Positions 35,911-44,418 are shown, numbered from the stretch's first letter. The stretch is 64,000 nt of DNA from Ktedonobacter robiniae (GCF_016587375.1 NZ_BNJG01000001.1:4484501-4548500); one strand, 5' to 3'. The notes: generated by a model from the sequence alone, not told the origin. A program made the numbers and translations.

Positions 35911-36074
35911 GGTAGGGACCAGCTTTAGCGCGTCCGAATGCCATGTATGGCAGTGCGGCGCAAGCCATTCTTTGTCTGGGAAACGCGTCCACCCCGATGG
36001 CGAAACAGAAGCGTTTTTGGCTAGCGCCGAAGTGCGATTAATCGCCTTCGGACGCGCTAAAGCTGGTCTCTACC
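35911..36074. repeat. MITE-like element with 29-bp terminal inverted repeats
   Basis: The left end 35911-35939 (starting GGTAGGGACCAGCTTTAGCG) and the reverse of the right end 36046-36074 (GGTAGAGACCAGCTTTAGCG) match with two mismatches. The 106-bp interior has no coding frame. Target duplications are not evident. It has inserted between the histidine kinase and response regulator genes of one unit. The length and arms fit a miniature inverted-repeat element, but no parent transposon is in the window. Confidence 0.7.
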
Positions 36075-36173
36075 GAAAAAAAACACCTATCGCTTGCATT
36101 GCAGATCGATTGAATTTACTAGGGTTCTTTCCACATTATTTTGTCAAACTCCATGAGCAGCGCCGGGCCACCT

Positions 36174-38987
36174 CTAATGTTTCCCTGCTGGCTGTGTCAC
36201 GTAGAGCGGAAGCGTGAACGCGAAGCTGGCTCCCTGACCCGGGCTGGTGCGGAGTGTCAGCTTGCTGCCATGGGCCTCGATGATGCCCCGGCTGATGTAG
36301 AGCCCTAAGCCTGTGCCAGGGCTCCAGCGCGCGGCGCCACGTTTGCGTGTAGGGGTAGGCTGCCCCTGGGAACGATTGCGCATTGCAGCGAAGGTGTTAA
36401 AACGCTTGAAAATGGCTCTCTGTAGCTCCTCGCTCATACCCGGACCGTGATCGGTGACGCGTAGGGTGACCCCTGTCGCGCTTCGCCGCTTCCCACCCCT
36501 GACAATTTCCGCCTCTAGCTGAATTATATCGCCATCCGGGGCGTAATTAAAGGCATTACTCAACAGGTTTGTGAGCACACTCATAATCAACTCATAATCG
36601 CCTTCTACTGCTGGTACCTCTGGGGGGACCGTAATCTGTAACTGGCGGCTGGAACCCAGGATCAGGGCCTCCAGGCGTTCTTGCAGGTCTTCAAAAAGCT
36701 CTGGGATGATGATTGGCTCCTGGTCAAGCCGTAGCGCTCCCGCTTCCACCCGCGAGGCATCCAGAAAATGGTTGACCATACCTACCAGGCGCTCTACTTG
36801 CTCATCTGCGGTTTGCAGATAGCCTGATTGTTCTTCCTGGGTGAGCTTGAGATCGGGCGTCAGGAGTGCGCTCAGGTGGGCGCGAATATTTGCCAGGGGT
36901 GTCTTCAATTCATGGGCCATAGTATTGAAGAGGTCTTCGCGTGCGCGCTCCAGGGCCTTGGTTCGGCTGATATCATGCATTACAACAACCGCGCTGGTGA
37001 TGGCCCCCTCTGGTGAGAGCATTGGCGCCGCATTGACGAGCATACACGTGATTGAGCCATCTTCATGCGTCATATTCAACTCGGCCTCGCTGGCTCGCCC
37101 TTTGTGTAGCGCCAGGTACATAGGCTGTTCTTCATACGGCACCACTTGCCCGGTTGAGTTATACATGGTGACGCTACGTAGCAAGGTGTCGTAGCAGAGC
37201 CCAATGGCGTTCTGAGCTGCCTGGTCTGGATCATCAAGAGGCTCTAGGGGCAGGCCCATCTTTTGTAAGAGCTGGATGCCGCGCTGATTGATGAGATTGA
37301 TGTGCGCGTCCGGGGCATTGACGAGGAGCACGCCTGAGGGCATGCGGGTGAGCAGGAGTTGCAGGCGAGCATTGGTTAGCTCCTGGTGAGCCTTGGTTTG
37401 CTGAAGGGCTGTGTTGCGTTGGGCCAGTTCAGCGGTCCGTTTAATGACCTCGGCCTCGATGCGCTCCATGGCTGCAGCCTCTTCGCTGATGTCGTGGTAG
37501 ACAATGATAAAGGCGAAGATATCGCCCGAGTCATCACGAATAGGCGTATAGGAGCAACGCAGGGTGTAGCTCTCTCCACCAGGACTGATGAGTTTCATCT
37601 CATCGATGATGCGGTTGCGCGCGCGCTCCTCCAGGACGGTAATAAAGTCCGGACTGGCCGTGACTTCGTGTGGCAGCAGTGGCACGCTGCGTGCTACCAG
37701 TTCCTGGATAGAGAGGCCCTGGATCTCCTCGCCCCAGCCAAAGAGTTGACAGGCCGCAGGATTGGCATCGGCTACACGCCAGCGGGGGTCAAAGATGACG
37801 ATACCATCGGGAATCGCGCGCATCATATTCTGCTGCTGGTGTGCCTGGCGGTTCGCGGTCCTGGCCCAGTTCTCGATACCACGGAAGAGGCGCGCGTTAT
37901 GAATGGCCAGCCCGGCCTGTTGCGCGAAGCGCTCCAGGAGCTGGACCTCCTCAGCGGGGAAGCCCCGCGCTCGCTTATGGTAGACCTCAATGGTGCCCAG
38001 GATGCTGCGGGTATTTATATTTATATCGGGTGTTGTCGCAGGCTGAGCTGGTGCGACGGTATCTCCTTCGTAGGGAACATGAATGGGCACACACAGGGCG
38101 GAGCCAGGGCGGCAGGGTGTGCCATGATCATCGATCAACGGCAGCTCCAGCTCGGGTCGGGTACTGGTATTGGGAATGATTAGGGCGTGACGGCTCGCGG
38201 TTACCTGGGCTAGCAGGGTGTGCTGACTCTCCTCGGGCACCCACTCATAGGACATGGAGTGGATGCCCTTGCGGGCGGCGATGCGTATAAAGCGTAAAGG
38301 TCGTGCTTGCGCTTCAGGCGTTTGGGCCTGGCTGCGCTCTTCCTCTGTCGTGGCCTGCTCGGTGAGCAGAATCGCGCAGCGCTTGGCGCCGATCATCTCG
38401 TTCAAGGCTTGCAGGATGCCATCAAGCACCTGGGGGAGGCCCGTGGGGCCAGCGATGACCGCCGAGATGTTATGAATCGCGTTCAAATGCAGGCGAGAGC
38501 GTACCTGCTCCGTCACATCCTCGAGCGTGATCAGGAGCATTGGCCGCGCCTCCTGCCCATCATAGGACACGCGCACATACTCTAAACCCACCTGCCAGTA
38601 GGTCCGTCCACGCGTCTCTAGCAGGCCCTCATAAGGGACCTCGGTGTAGCGCAGAGCGTGATGGGTATTGGCGACCTCTTGCAGACGTGGTAGGGCCGCC
38701 GCAAAGACTTCTGTGGGGAGAATCTCGCGTATATGTCGTCCACGCACCTCCTGATAGCTGCTCCATGGCTCGCTCATCAGCGTGCGCAGGTAGGAATTGG
38801 CATAGCGAATATCCAGGGTATGGGCATCAAGCAGTGCGACCCCACTGGAGAGATGCTCCAGGATCGGCTCTAGTTGCATAGTTGGTACTAGTTCCATCGA
38901 TTGGTGCTTCCCTGCTGCTTGTTCTCCAGAGGCATACAATTGACTGTTGGTTTTCGGCTCCACACGCACCCTACCTTCCTCATCCAC
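36174..38987 (-). CDS. Multi-sensor histidine kinase (PAS-GAF-PAS-PAS-HisKA-HATPase)
   Basis: 937 residues, apparently cytoplasmic. A PAS domain (about 40-160; EHLSSGVALLDAHTLDIRYANSYLRTL) is followed by a GAF domain (about 170-365), a second PAS (about 385-505; AIPDGIVIFDPRWRVADANPAACQLFGW), a coiled linker and a third PAS (about 540-670). HisKA follows with the acceptor His in FNTMAHELKTPLANIRAHL, then HATPase motifs (LLSNAFNYAPDG, VTDHGPGMS, GTGLGLYISRGI). The likely partner is the OmpR-type regulator downstream. No membrane segment is seen, so the signals are probably intracellular (redox, ligand, light or gas). Confidence 0.92.
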   Translation of the reverse strand: MDEEGRVRVEPKTNSQLYASGEQAAGKHQSMELVPTMQLEPILEHLSSGVALLDAHTLDIRYANSYLRTLMSEPWSSYQEVRGRHIREILPTEVFAAALPRLQEVANTHHALRYTEVPYEGLLETRGRTYWQVGLEYVRVSYDGQEARPMLLITLEDVTEQVRSRLHLNAIHNISAVIAGPTGLPQVLDGILQALNEMIGAKRCAILLTEQATTEEERSQAQTPEAQARPLRFIRIAARKGIHSMSYEWVPEESQHTLLAQVTASRHALIIPNTSTRPELELPLIDDHGTPCRPGSALCVPIHVPYEGDTVAPAQPATTPDININTRSILGTIEVYHKRARGFPAEEVQLLERFAQQAGLAIHNARLFRGIENWARTANRQAHQQQNMMRAIPDGIVIFDPRWRVADANPAACQLFGWGEEIQGLSIQELVARSVPLLPHEVTASPDFITVLEERARNRIIDEMKLISPGGESYTLRCSYTPIRDDSGDIFAFIIVYHDISEEAAAMERIEAEVIKRTAELAQRNTALQQTKAHQELTNARLQLLLTRMPSGVLLVNAPDAHINLINQRGIQLLQKMGLPLEPLDDPDQAAQNAIGLCYDTLLRSVTMYNSTGQVVPYEEQPMYLALHKGRASEAELNMTHEDGSITCMLVNAAPMLSPEGAITSAVVVMHDISRTKALERAREDLFNTMAHELKTPLANIRAHLSALLTPDLKLTQEEQSGYLQTADEQVERLVGMVNHFLDASRVEAGALRLDQEPIIIPELFEDLQERLEALILGSSRQLQITVPPEVPAVEGDYELIMSVLTNLLSNAFNYAPDGDIIQLEAEIVRGGKRRSATGVTLRVTDHGPGMSEELQRAIFKRFNTFAAMRNRSQGQPTPTRKRGAARWSPGTGLGLYISRGIIEAHGSKLTLRTSPGQGASFAFTLPLYVTQPAGKH

Positions 38988-39139
38988 AACATGCTTGCTA
39001 AGAAGTTATACGAGCGTTCTACGAAATGTATAGGAAACAACAGTACAAAAGATGTCGCTATTTTCCCTTTCGTTGCCACCTAAAAAATGGTATAAGCTAA
39101 CCTGGGACTGTCGCATCTTCTATTGTACCATGAATACTC

Positions 39140-39286
39140 ATGCCTTTGCATGGCACACTATGTACCTCTTGCCGCCGGCGAGCCATTCAACTTCTCCTCT
39201 CCCAGCATCTGCTGCCTGACTGGATCGCCAGGGAGGCGCGTTACGACAGCAATTTCGCGATTCGAGAGCTGATTTTGAAGTATTAG
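39140..39286 (+). CDS. Possible 48-residue small protein with CxxC
   Basis: An ATG at 39140 opens a frame reading MPLHGTLCTSCRRRAI and ending FAIRELILKY. The second half (LLPDWIAREARYDSNFAI) has an amino-acid composition like a real protein. There is no clear ribosome site and I know no family, so it may be a gene fragment or chance. It sits just upstream of the RiPP precursor repeats, which is why I list it. Confidence 0.25.
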   Translation: MPLHGTLCTSCRRRAIQLLLSQHLLPDWIAREARYDSNFAIRELILKY

Positions 39287-39408
39287 AACACGTTTGCTGG
39301 CGTAACCCCCCTTTGTGAATCCAAAAATAAATGCGAATCAATCGATTTGGTAGGTATAACCATACTTTTCTTGTAAGCGACTTATGGATGCCTAGTCGCG
39401 GAAGTTAG

Positions 39409-39631
39409 CGCAGGGAACCTTTGAGCGAACTAACAGGTACTTACAAACTCCAAGTAGGAAGGAAAACAAACTATGAAACCAACTAATAACGATAGTTAGG
39501 CGCGAGAGAGAAAGCTTTCCGCAGGGAACCTTTGAGCGAACTAACGGGCACTTACAAGCTCCAAGCAGGAAGGAAAACAAACTATGAAACCGACTAATAA
39601 CAACAGTCTGGCGAGAGAGAAAAAGCTTTCC
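39409..39631 (+). repeat. 111-bp tandem duplication covering the precursor's 5' region
   Basis: Copy 1 (39409-39519) and copy 2 (39520 to about 39631) share CGCAGGGAACCTTTGAGCG, the ribosome site AGGAAGGA, the start MKPTNN and the GAGAGAAAGCTTTCC segment, with scattered changes. Copy 2 continues into the real precursor. Copy 1 stops after eight codons. It is a recent duplication of the precursor's leader region, probably from an earlier second precursor gene. Confidence 0.9.
39473..39499 (+). pseudogene. Dead copy of the precursor start (MKPTNNDS then stop)
   Basis: The first repeat copy keeps the ribosome site and ATG but reads MKPTNNDS and then TAG, where the working copy has MKPTNNNSLAREKK. 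Only the leader beginning survives. It could still be translated as an eight-residue peptide directly upstream of the true precursor, like a short upstream ORF. Confidence 0.75.
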
Positions 39632-40075
39632 GAACAGCTTGTGGATTTTATAGATCTGACAGATGAAAATCTGGAAGAGGTTGAGGTTCCTGGAATTGGT
39701 CGTATTCAGGGTGCCGGCTGTGGTTGCCATGGCTGTGGTTGCCATGGCTGCGGCTGTGGCTGGAGTTGTGGAGGCTGGAGTTGTGGAAGTTGTGGAGGCT
39801 GGAGTTGTGGCAGCTGTGGCTGGAGCTGTGGAAGTTGTGGAGGCTGGAGTTGTGGCAGCTGTGGCTGGAGCTGTGGCAGTTGTGGCAGTTGTGGAAGTTG
39901 TGGCAGCTGCGGCAGCTGCGGAAGTTGTGGAAGCTGTGGAAGTTGTGGAAGTTGTGGCAGTTGTGGCAGCTGTGGCAGTTGTGGCAGCTGTGGCTGGAGT
40001 TGTGGCAGCTGTGGAGGCTGGAGTTGCGGAAGCTGTGGAGGCTGGAGTTGCGGAAGCTGTGGCGGCTGGGGCTAA
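39584..40075 (+). CDS. RiPP precursor peptide, Cys-Xaa-Xaa repeat (heterocycloanthracin-like TOMM)
   Basis: 163 residues with AGGAAGGA before the ATG. Residues 1-45 form a charged leader (LSEQLVDFIDLTDENLEEVE, then PGIGRIQGAG). Its LEEVE...GAG end recalls leaders cut after double glycine. Residues 46-163 are a core of only Cys, Gly, Ser, Trp and two His. It starts CGCHGCGCHGCGCG, then WSCGSCGG/WSCGSCG blocks, 14 consecutive Ser-Cys-Gly units (96-137) and three WSCGSCGG blocks. I count 35 cysteines. Two maturation enzymes follow, one a YcaO cyclodehydratase that makes thiazoline/oxazoline rings from Cys/Ser. It resembles known Cys-Xaa-Xaa bacteriocin precursors, but with a much longer core. 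The opposite-strand Thr/Ala frame is a shadow. Confidence 0.9.
   Translation: MKPTNNNSLAREKKLSEQLVDFIDLTDENLEEVEVPGIGRIQGAGCGCHGCGCHGCGCGWSCGGWSCGSCGGWSCGSCGWSCGSCGGWSCGSCGWSCGSCGSCGSCGSCGSCGSCGSCGSCGSCGSCGSCGSCGSCGWSCGSCGGWSCGSCGGWSCGSCGGWG
39869..39994 (+). repeat. Coding minisatellite, 14 units of 9 bp
   Basis: Fourteen codon triplets for Ser-Cys-Gly lie in tandem (AGT/AGC, TGT/TGC, GGC/GGA). Variation is almost only at third positions, so the protein repeat is exact while the DNA is slightly diverged. Such a tract can gain or lose whole units by slippage without breaking the frame. Confidence 0.9.
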
Positions 40076-40175
40076 ACTTGCCTGACCACAACAGGGAAAG
40101 TTAGCTGGCTCTGTATATATCAGGTAGCAGAGCACTGTTGAGATAACTTTCTCTCTAGAAATGGGATGCTTTTCA

Positions 40176-40212
40176 GTCCTTGTTCAGGATCGTTAAGATC
40201 CTGAACAAGGAC
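40176..40212 (+). terminator. Perfect hairpin between precursor and maturation genes
   Basis: GTCCTTGTTCAGGATC (40176-40191) pairs perfectly with 40197-40212 around GTTAA. There is no T-run, so it may be a partial terminator or an RNA-processing/stability element. It sits right before the ribosome site of the next gene. Such hairpins let the precursor be made in excess over its enzymes. Confidence 0.75.
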
Positions 40213-40235
40213 ACCCACAAAGGGGAATGAAATCT

Positions 40236-42377
40236 ATGTCAATGCGAAATATGCAGCCAACCTGGAAGGCAGATACTTACTGTGTCCCTCTGCCTGATGG
40301 CGTCTATTTACGTGGAAACAATAACCGCCTCATTCTGAAAGGAAAAAGCTTATATCTGCTCTTACAACAACTCATTCCCCATCTCAATAGCAACCTGACA
40401 CTTGAAGAAATAACAGAAGGCCTGGATGCAGATAGAAAACGGATGGTGACGAATCTGATCGAGAAATTGTTAGCCCATCATTTTCTTACTGATAGCAGCC
40501 AGGATCAAACACATACGCTTCACCCGCTAGAGCAAGAAAGCTACGCCTCAAACATTGCTTTCATTGAGTCGTTTCAAACGTCGGCCGCCCACCGTTTTGA
40601 AGCATTTCGTGATAAGCATTTTCTGCTTGTCGGTGATGGGCCTGCTTGTGTTTCGCTCATCCAGGCAAGCCGCCAATGTGGCATAAAGAACGTTAGCGCA
40701 ATCGCGACATCAGAAGACGAGCTTTTCCGCCAGGAAGCGCTGGCTTTGTGTGCAAGTGATGCTTCGGCAGAAGATGTGCATGTGATCGATCCTCTCCCAT
40801 GGGCTAACGAGGCGGAGGTGCGCCATACTATCCAGGCTTATGACGCCATTCTTCACATTGCACAAAGCCCCATGCTAGCACGCGCGCAGCTCTTAAACAG
40901 GCTGTGCATTGAGGAGGGGAAAACGCTGCTCCAGGCCATCACGGTTGATGATCATGCCTGGATTGGCCCGCTGGTATGTCCAGAGACTAATGTCTGCTGG
41001 GAATGCGCATGGCGACGCCTGCAAGCTAATCTGGCTGATGCAGACCAGCCTGCACACTATGAATTTCGCGATCTGCCACTGCCCTCTAGTAGCCAACTTG
41101 CCGTCGCGCAGGGATCTAGCATACTTGCCAATCGACTTCTCTTTGACGTATTTCGGCATTTTACGCAAGCTGGCCCTACGGAAACTGGCGGAAAGATAAG
41201 CGCACTTCACACTCAAACGTTTCTGAGTGAGAGCCACACCTTTCTGCCGCACCCTCATTGTCAGGCCTGTCAACATACTACTGCCCAAACCGCATCGCAG
41301 TTCCTGGAGCAGATGCATAGCGTGCAGCAGCAGGAGCCAGTTGATCCGGACCGCTTCCTGGAAAAATTTGCTCATTGTGTTGATGCGCGCGTGGGACTCT
41401 TTACAGCGGTTGAGAACAGTCACTTTGTGAGGTTGCCTCTCGCGGTGTATAAGGTCAAGATATCTCATTTCCTATCCAGGGAAGATCACCCGGAAACCCT
41501 CAGCGTTGTTGCTGCAAGCATTGATACAAGAGGCGCGAGAACGCGTGTAGCACAAAAAGCCTGTGAGCGCTATGCGGCCAATTGTGTAGACCAACGACGA
41601 TTGCTTTCTTTTGAAGCGGTACAACAAGCGGCTTTGCCTACTATTGCATCCGAGCAATTGTTTGCTCTAAATGCGTCCTCTTCAGAAGGTGAGATGTGGA
41701 CCTGGGCGCTGGATTTGCAGACGCAACAGCCCGTGCTTGTGCCAGCGATCTCTGTTTTCTCTTCTTCCTGCGAGCATGAGCGAGGAATTGGGTCCGGAAT
41801 GACCTGGGAGGAAGCGATCTGCCAGGCACTGTTGGATTGGTGTTGCTATCTCACAGTCGCCCGATTGAAGACCGTCCAGCAGCCATATCCCCAGATTGAC
41901 CTTGAGAGGGCATGCTCAACTCCAGCAGGGGCCTACCTCTATCGCCAGCTCAAAGCAGCGGGTGAGCAGATCACCGCTTACGATATCACTGGCCCGTTAG
42001 GTGTTCCAACCTTTGCTGTATGTGCCGGTGAGAAGGCTATTACATACAGCACACATTGCGATAGCGCCCTGGCCTTGAACAGGGGACTGGAACAAGCATT
42101 GCAGCAGTATCAGGCCATCCACTTTCAACAGCCTGCATACGCGCTAAGTCCTGTCCCAGATTTTGCTGTCAATCTACGCGGTGATCAGGTGCTTGTGCCA
42201 GATTACGCATTGCCAGGTGCATGGCCAGCCAGGAGTGAGTGGTTATTACAGCAATTGCAGAAGAATGATTTGCAAGCGTTTGTTGTGCTGTTGGATCATG
42301 ATTCGTCCCTGATTCAGGTATTGCCATATATTGTGCGTGTGCTTTTGAGCGGAAGAGCGTCGCAGGAGGAGGGATAA
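40236..42377 (+). CDS. RiPP maturation protein: RRE plus ThiF-like plus degenerate YcaO-like region
   Basis: About 713 residues; ATG 40236 is best spaced from AAGGGGA, ATGs at 40227 and 40242 are alternatives. Residues 8-85 look like a PqqD-type precursor-recognition fold (PLPDGVYLRG...LILKGKSLYLLLQQLIPHL...LIEKLLAHHFL). A ThiF/E1-like domain follows (FLLVGDGPACVSLIQASRQCGIKNV) with zinc-type pairs VCWEC and HCQACQ. From about 400 on, SIDTRGARTRVAQKACERYA and GIGSGMTWEEAICQALLDW recall YcaO ATP-site segments, but with changed residues. This matches the layout of the 'thiazole-containing bacteriocin maturation' family (TIGR03693 from memory). It probably binds the leader and presents the core to the YcaO enzyme. 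Confidence 0.85.
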   Translation: MSMRNMQPTWKADTYCVPLPDGVYLRGNNNRLILKGKSLYLLLQQLIPHLNSNLTLEEITEGLDADRKRMVTNLIEKLLAHHFLTDSSQDQTHTLHPLEQESYASNIAFIESFQTSAAHRFEAFRDKHFLLVGDGPACVSLIQASRQCGIKNVSAIATSEDELFRQEALALCASDASAEDVHVIDPLPWANEAEVRHTIQAYDAILHIAQSPMLARAQLLNRLCIEEGKTLLQAITVDDHAWIGPLVCPETNVCWECAWRRLQANLADADQPAHYEFRDLPLPSSSQLAVAQGSSILANRLLFDVFRHFTQAGPTETGGKISALHTQTFLSESHTFLPHPHCQACQHTTAQTASQFLEQMHSVQQQEPVDPDRFLEKFAHCVDARVGLFTAVENSHFVRLPLAVYKVKISHFLSREDHPETLSVVAASIDTRGARTRVAQKACERYAANCVDQRRLLSFEAVQQAALPTIASEQLFALNASSSEGEMWTWALDLQTQQPVLVPAISVFSSSCEHERGIGSGMTWEEAICQALLDWCCYLTVARLKTVQQPYPQIDLERACSTPAGAYLYRQLKAAGEQITAYDITGPLGVPTFAVCAGEKAITYSTHCDSALALNRGLEQALQQYQAIHFQQPAYALSPVPDFAVNLRGDQVLVPDYALPGAWPARSEWLLQQLQKNDLQAFVVLLDHDSSLIQVLPYIVRVLLSGRASQEEG

Positions 42378-42381
42378 TCTC

Positions 42382-44394
42382 ATGAGTGAGAAGCAGAACT
42401 ACTCGATTGGGCTTATTGGGCAGGGACTCATCCACCAGCAGGTGAAACGTCATCTTGAGAACACATATCAAATCATGCCTTTGGCGACAGAGAGTTCTTC
42501 CCAGCAATTGGCAGCGTGTAGCATCATTGTGTACTGCAGCGATACCTGGGCGCCCAGAACGCTCCGGGCGCTCAATCGGCGTTGTCTGCAAGCTGATGTA
42601 GCGCTGCTTCCTGTGTATACGCAATTTGATGAAGGTGTGCTTGGACCCTGTGTTGTTCCCCACAAGCAGGGATGCGTAAGCTGTGCCGAGCTACGTAAAT
42701 TAGGGGCCGCGTCCTTTGAGGGTGATCGTGAGCTTCTGCACCAGTATCTCTCTCATGAGCGAGAACCAGTCGCCTCACAGCCCTGGCTCTCATCCTTCAG
42801 TCTGGAGACATTGGCAGCGCTTGCCAGCAGGGAAGTTGCCATGTATTTGCAGCGATCAGGCCAACTTCAGACGGAGAGTGCTCTGTTCACTCTCTCACTG
42901 GCAACGCTAGAGTGCTGCAGTCATGCGTTCCTTCCATTTCCTGCCTGTCCTGACTGTGGACAGCTTCCCAGAGATGAAGCTGATCAGGCAGTCATTGAGC
43001 TCCAATCGCGGCCTAAGGCGGATGTGTTTTCCTACCGTATCAGTCAGCCAGCAGCCACACCCGAACAGATCCTCTCAACGTACGTTGAACCGCAGACGGG
43101 GCTGATCTCTACGCTTGTCGTAGAGAATGCAAATCTTTTGCCGACAGCCTCATCGCATCTCTTCTCGGCTGGGGAGACAATGACTGGCACTGGCTGTACG
43201 CTGCGTCCCGAACAAAGTAAGGTGGTTTCTGTGCTGGAGGCCATTGAGCGTTATGCTGGCTCGCGTCCCAGAGGGAAACGCACCACAGTGCAAGCGAGCT
43301 ACAACCAGCTCGTCCGAGACGGGCAACCGGTGCTTGATCCCACTATCCTGGGACTGCATACTTCGGAACAATACGAGCAGCATAGGCAGACTCACGCCTG
43401 TCGTCAATTGATCCCATATCATCATGATCTGTTATGCCGTTGGGTGTGGGGGTATTCCTTCCAGAGGCAAGCCCCTCTCCTCATCCCAGAACACTGCGCT
43501 TATTATAGTGTTCCCGCAAGCAAAGACAATCCAGTTTTTGCCTTCGAAATATCTAATGGTTGTGCGCTTGGGAATTGCCAGGAAGAGGCGATCTTCCATG
43601 GCATGCTCGAAGTAGCTGAGCGCGATGCTTTCTTACTCACGTGGTATGCTCGGCTCCAGGTGCCGCGCCTGGATCTGCGCTCGCTTGATGATCCTACGAT
43701 TCGTTTGCTTATTGAACACCTTGAGTATCATTCAGGGTATACGATCCGCGCTTTTAATATCACCCTGGATCACACGGTTCCCTGCGTCTGCTTGTTATGC
43801 GTCGATGAACAAAATCGAGACGAGATGCCAAAGGCCTTTGTCGCGGCTGGTTCGCATCCTCATCCTGAGCAAGCCATGTTAAAAGCACTGCGCGAGTTTG
43901 CCATGTTCCTGGCTTTTCCGCGCCGGTTGAATCAACATAACAGAGCCGAGGCCCTGAAGCTGCTCGCGGATTCGAATCTGGTGCGTAACATGGATCAGCA
44001 CCCACTGGTATACTACCTTCCGGAGGCCTTTGAGCGGTTAGACTTTCTCTATCACACGCCACGCCAGCAAACCTTCCAGGAGGGATTTCGTGATTTTTAT
44101 GCGCAACCGTCAGAGTGCCTGGACTTGCGCGAAGACCTAGAATCACTCACTAGCTACTATCTCAAGCGTGGTATTGATATTATGGTCGTCGACCAGACCT
44201 CGCCAGAACACAGTGCTTGTGGCCTACACTGTGTGAAAGTGCTCATGCCTGGGATGCTTCCCATGACCTTTGGGCAGTCTAATCGCCGCATTACCGGGTT
44301 TGAGCGTTTGCAGCAACTCCCATATACGCTTGGCTATCAGAGTCACCCGCTAACAGAGGACGAGATAAATCCATATCCCCATCCATTTTTCTAG
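42382..44394 (+). CDS. TOMM cyclodehydratase: ThiF-like domain fused to YcaO
   Basis: 670 residues, 4 bp after the previous gene, ribosome site GGAGGAGGGA. Residues 1-205 are an E1/Ocin-ThiF-like domain with zinc-type pairs C98/C101 (CVSC) and C189/C192 (CPDC). Residues 215-670 are a YcaO domain of SagD type: ATP/Mg-binding SVLEAIERYAG, GNCQEEAIFHGMLEVAERDAF and KALREFAMF, with a proline-rich C-terminus NPYPHPFF needed for activity in this family. YcaO enzymes use ATP to form azolines from Cys and Ser. With the upstream protein it should cyclise the Cys-rich core. No SagB-type dehydrogenase lies nearby to oxidise the rings. Confidence 0.92.
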   Translation: MSEKQNYSIGLIGQGLIHQQVKRHLENTYQIMPLATESSSQQLAACSIIVYCSDTWAPRTLRALNRRCLQADVALLPVYTQFDEGVLGPCVVPHKQGCVSCAELRKLGAASFEGDRELLHQYLSHEREPVASQPWLSSFSLETLAALASREVAMYLQRSGQLQTESALFTLSLATLECCSHAFLPFPACPDCGQLPRDEADQAVIELQSRPKADVFSYRISQPAATPEQILSTYVEPQTGLISTLVVENANLLPTASSHLFSAGETMTGTGCTLRPEQSKVVSVLEAIERYAGSRPRGKRTTVQASYNQLVRDGQPVLDPTILGLHTSEQYEQHRQTHACRQLIPYHHDLLCRWVWGYSFQRQAPLLIPEHCAYYSVPASKDNPVFAFEISNGCALGNCQEEAIFHGMLEVAERDAFLLTWYARLQVPRLDLRSLDDPTIRLLIEHLEYHSGYTIRAFNITLDHTVPCVCLLCVDEQNRDEMPKAFVAAGSHPHPEQAMLKALREFAMFLAFPRRLNQHNRAEALKLLADSNLVRNMDQHPLVYYLPEAFERLDFLYHTPRQQTFQEGFRDFYAQPSECLDLREDLESLTSYYLKRGIDIMVVDQTSPEHSACGLHCVKVLMPGMLPMTFGQSNRRITGFERLQQLPYTLGYQSHPLTEDEINPYPHPFF

Positions 44395-44418
44395 CGTCTG
44401 TTCTACCATGCCAAAGCA

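Larger units (their letters stand above)
38988..39583. other. Divergent intergenic region upstream of the RiPP precursor
   Basis: 596 bp between the sensor kinase start and the precursor start. It holds a possible 48-codon frame (39140-39286), and a 111-bp tandem duplication whose first copy contains a dead leader start. The precursor promoter should lie within 39300-39410, or within each repeat copy. Confidence 0.6.

Noticed and set aside
39720..40070. Regular repeats that might be a CRISPR array.
   Set aside because: Units are 9 bp, in frame, without spacers; they encode the Ser-Cys-Gly core.
39392..40135. A 247-codon minus-strand frame rich in Thr/Ala opposite the RiPP precursor.
   Set aside because: It is the mirror of the 9-bp repeat; its sequence is low-complexity only because the sense strand is, and it has no ribosome site or domain.
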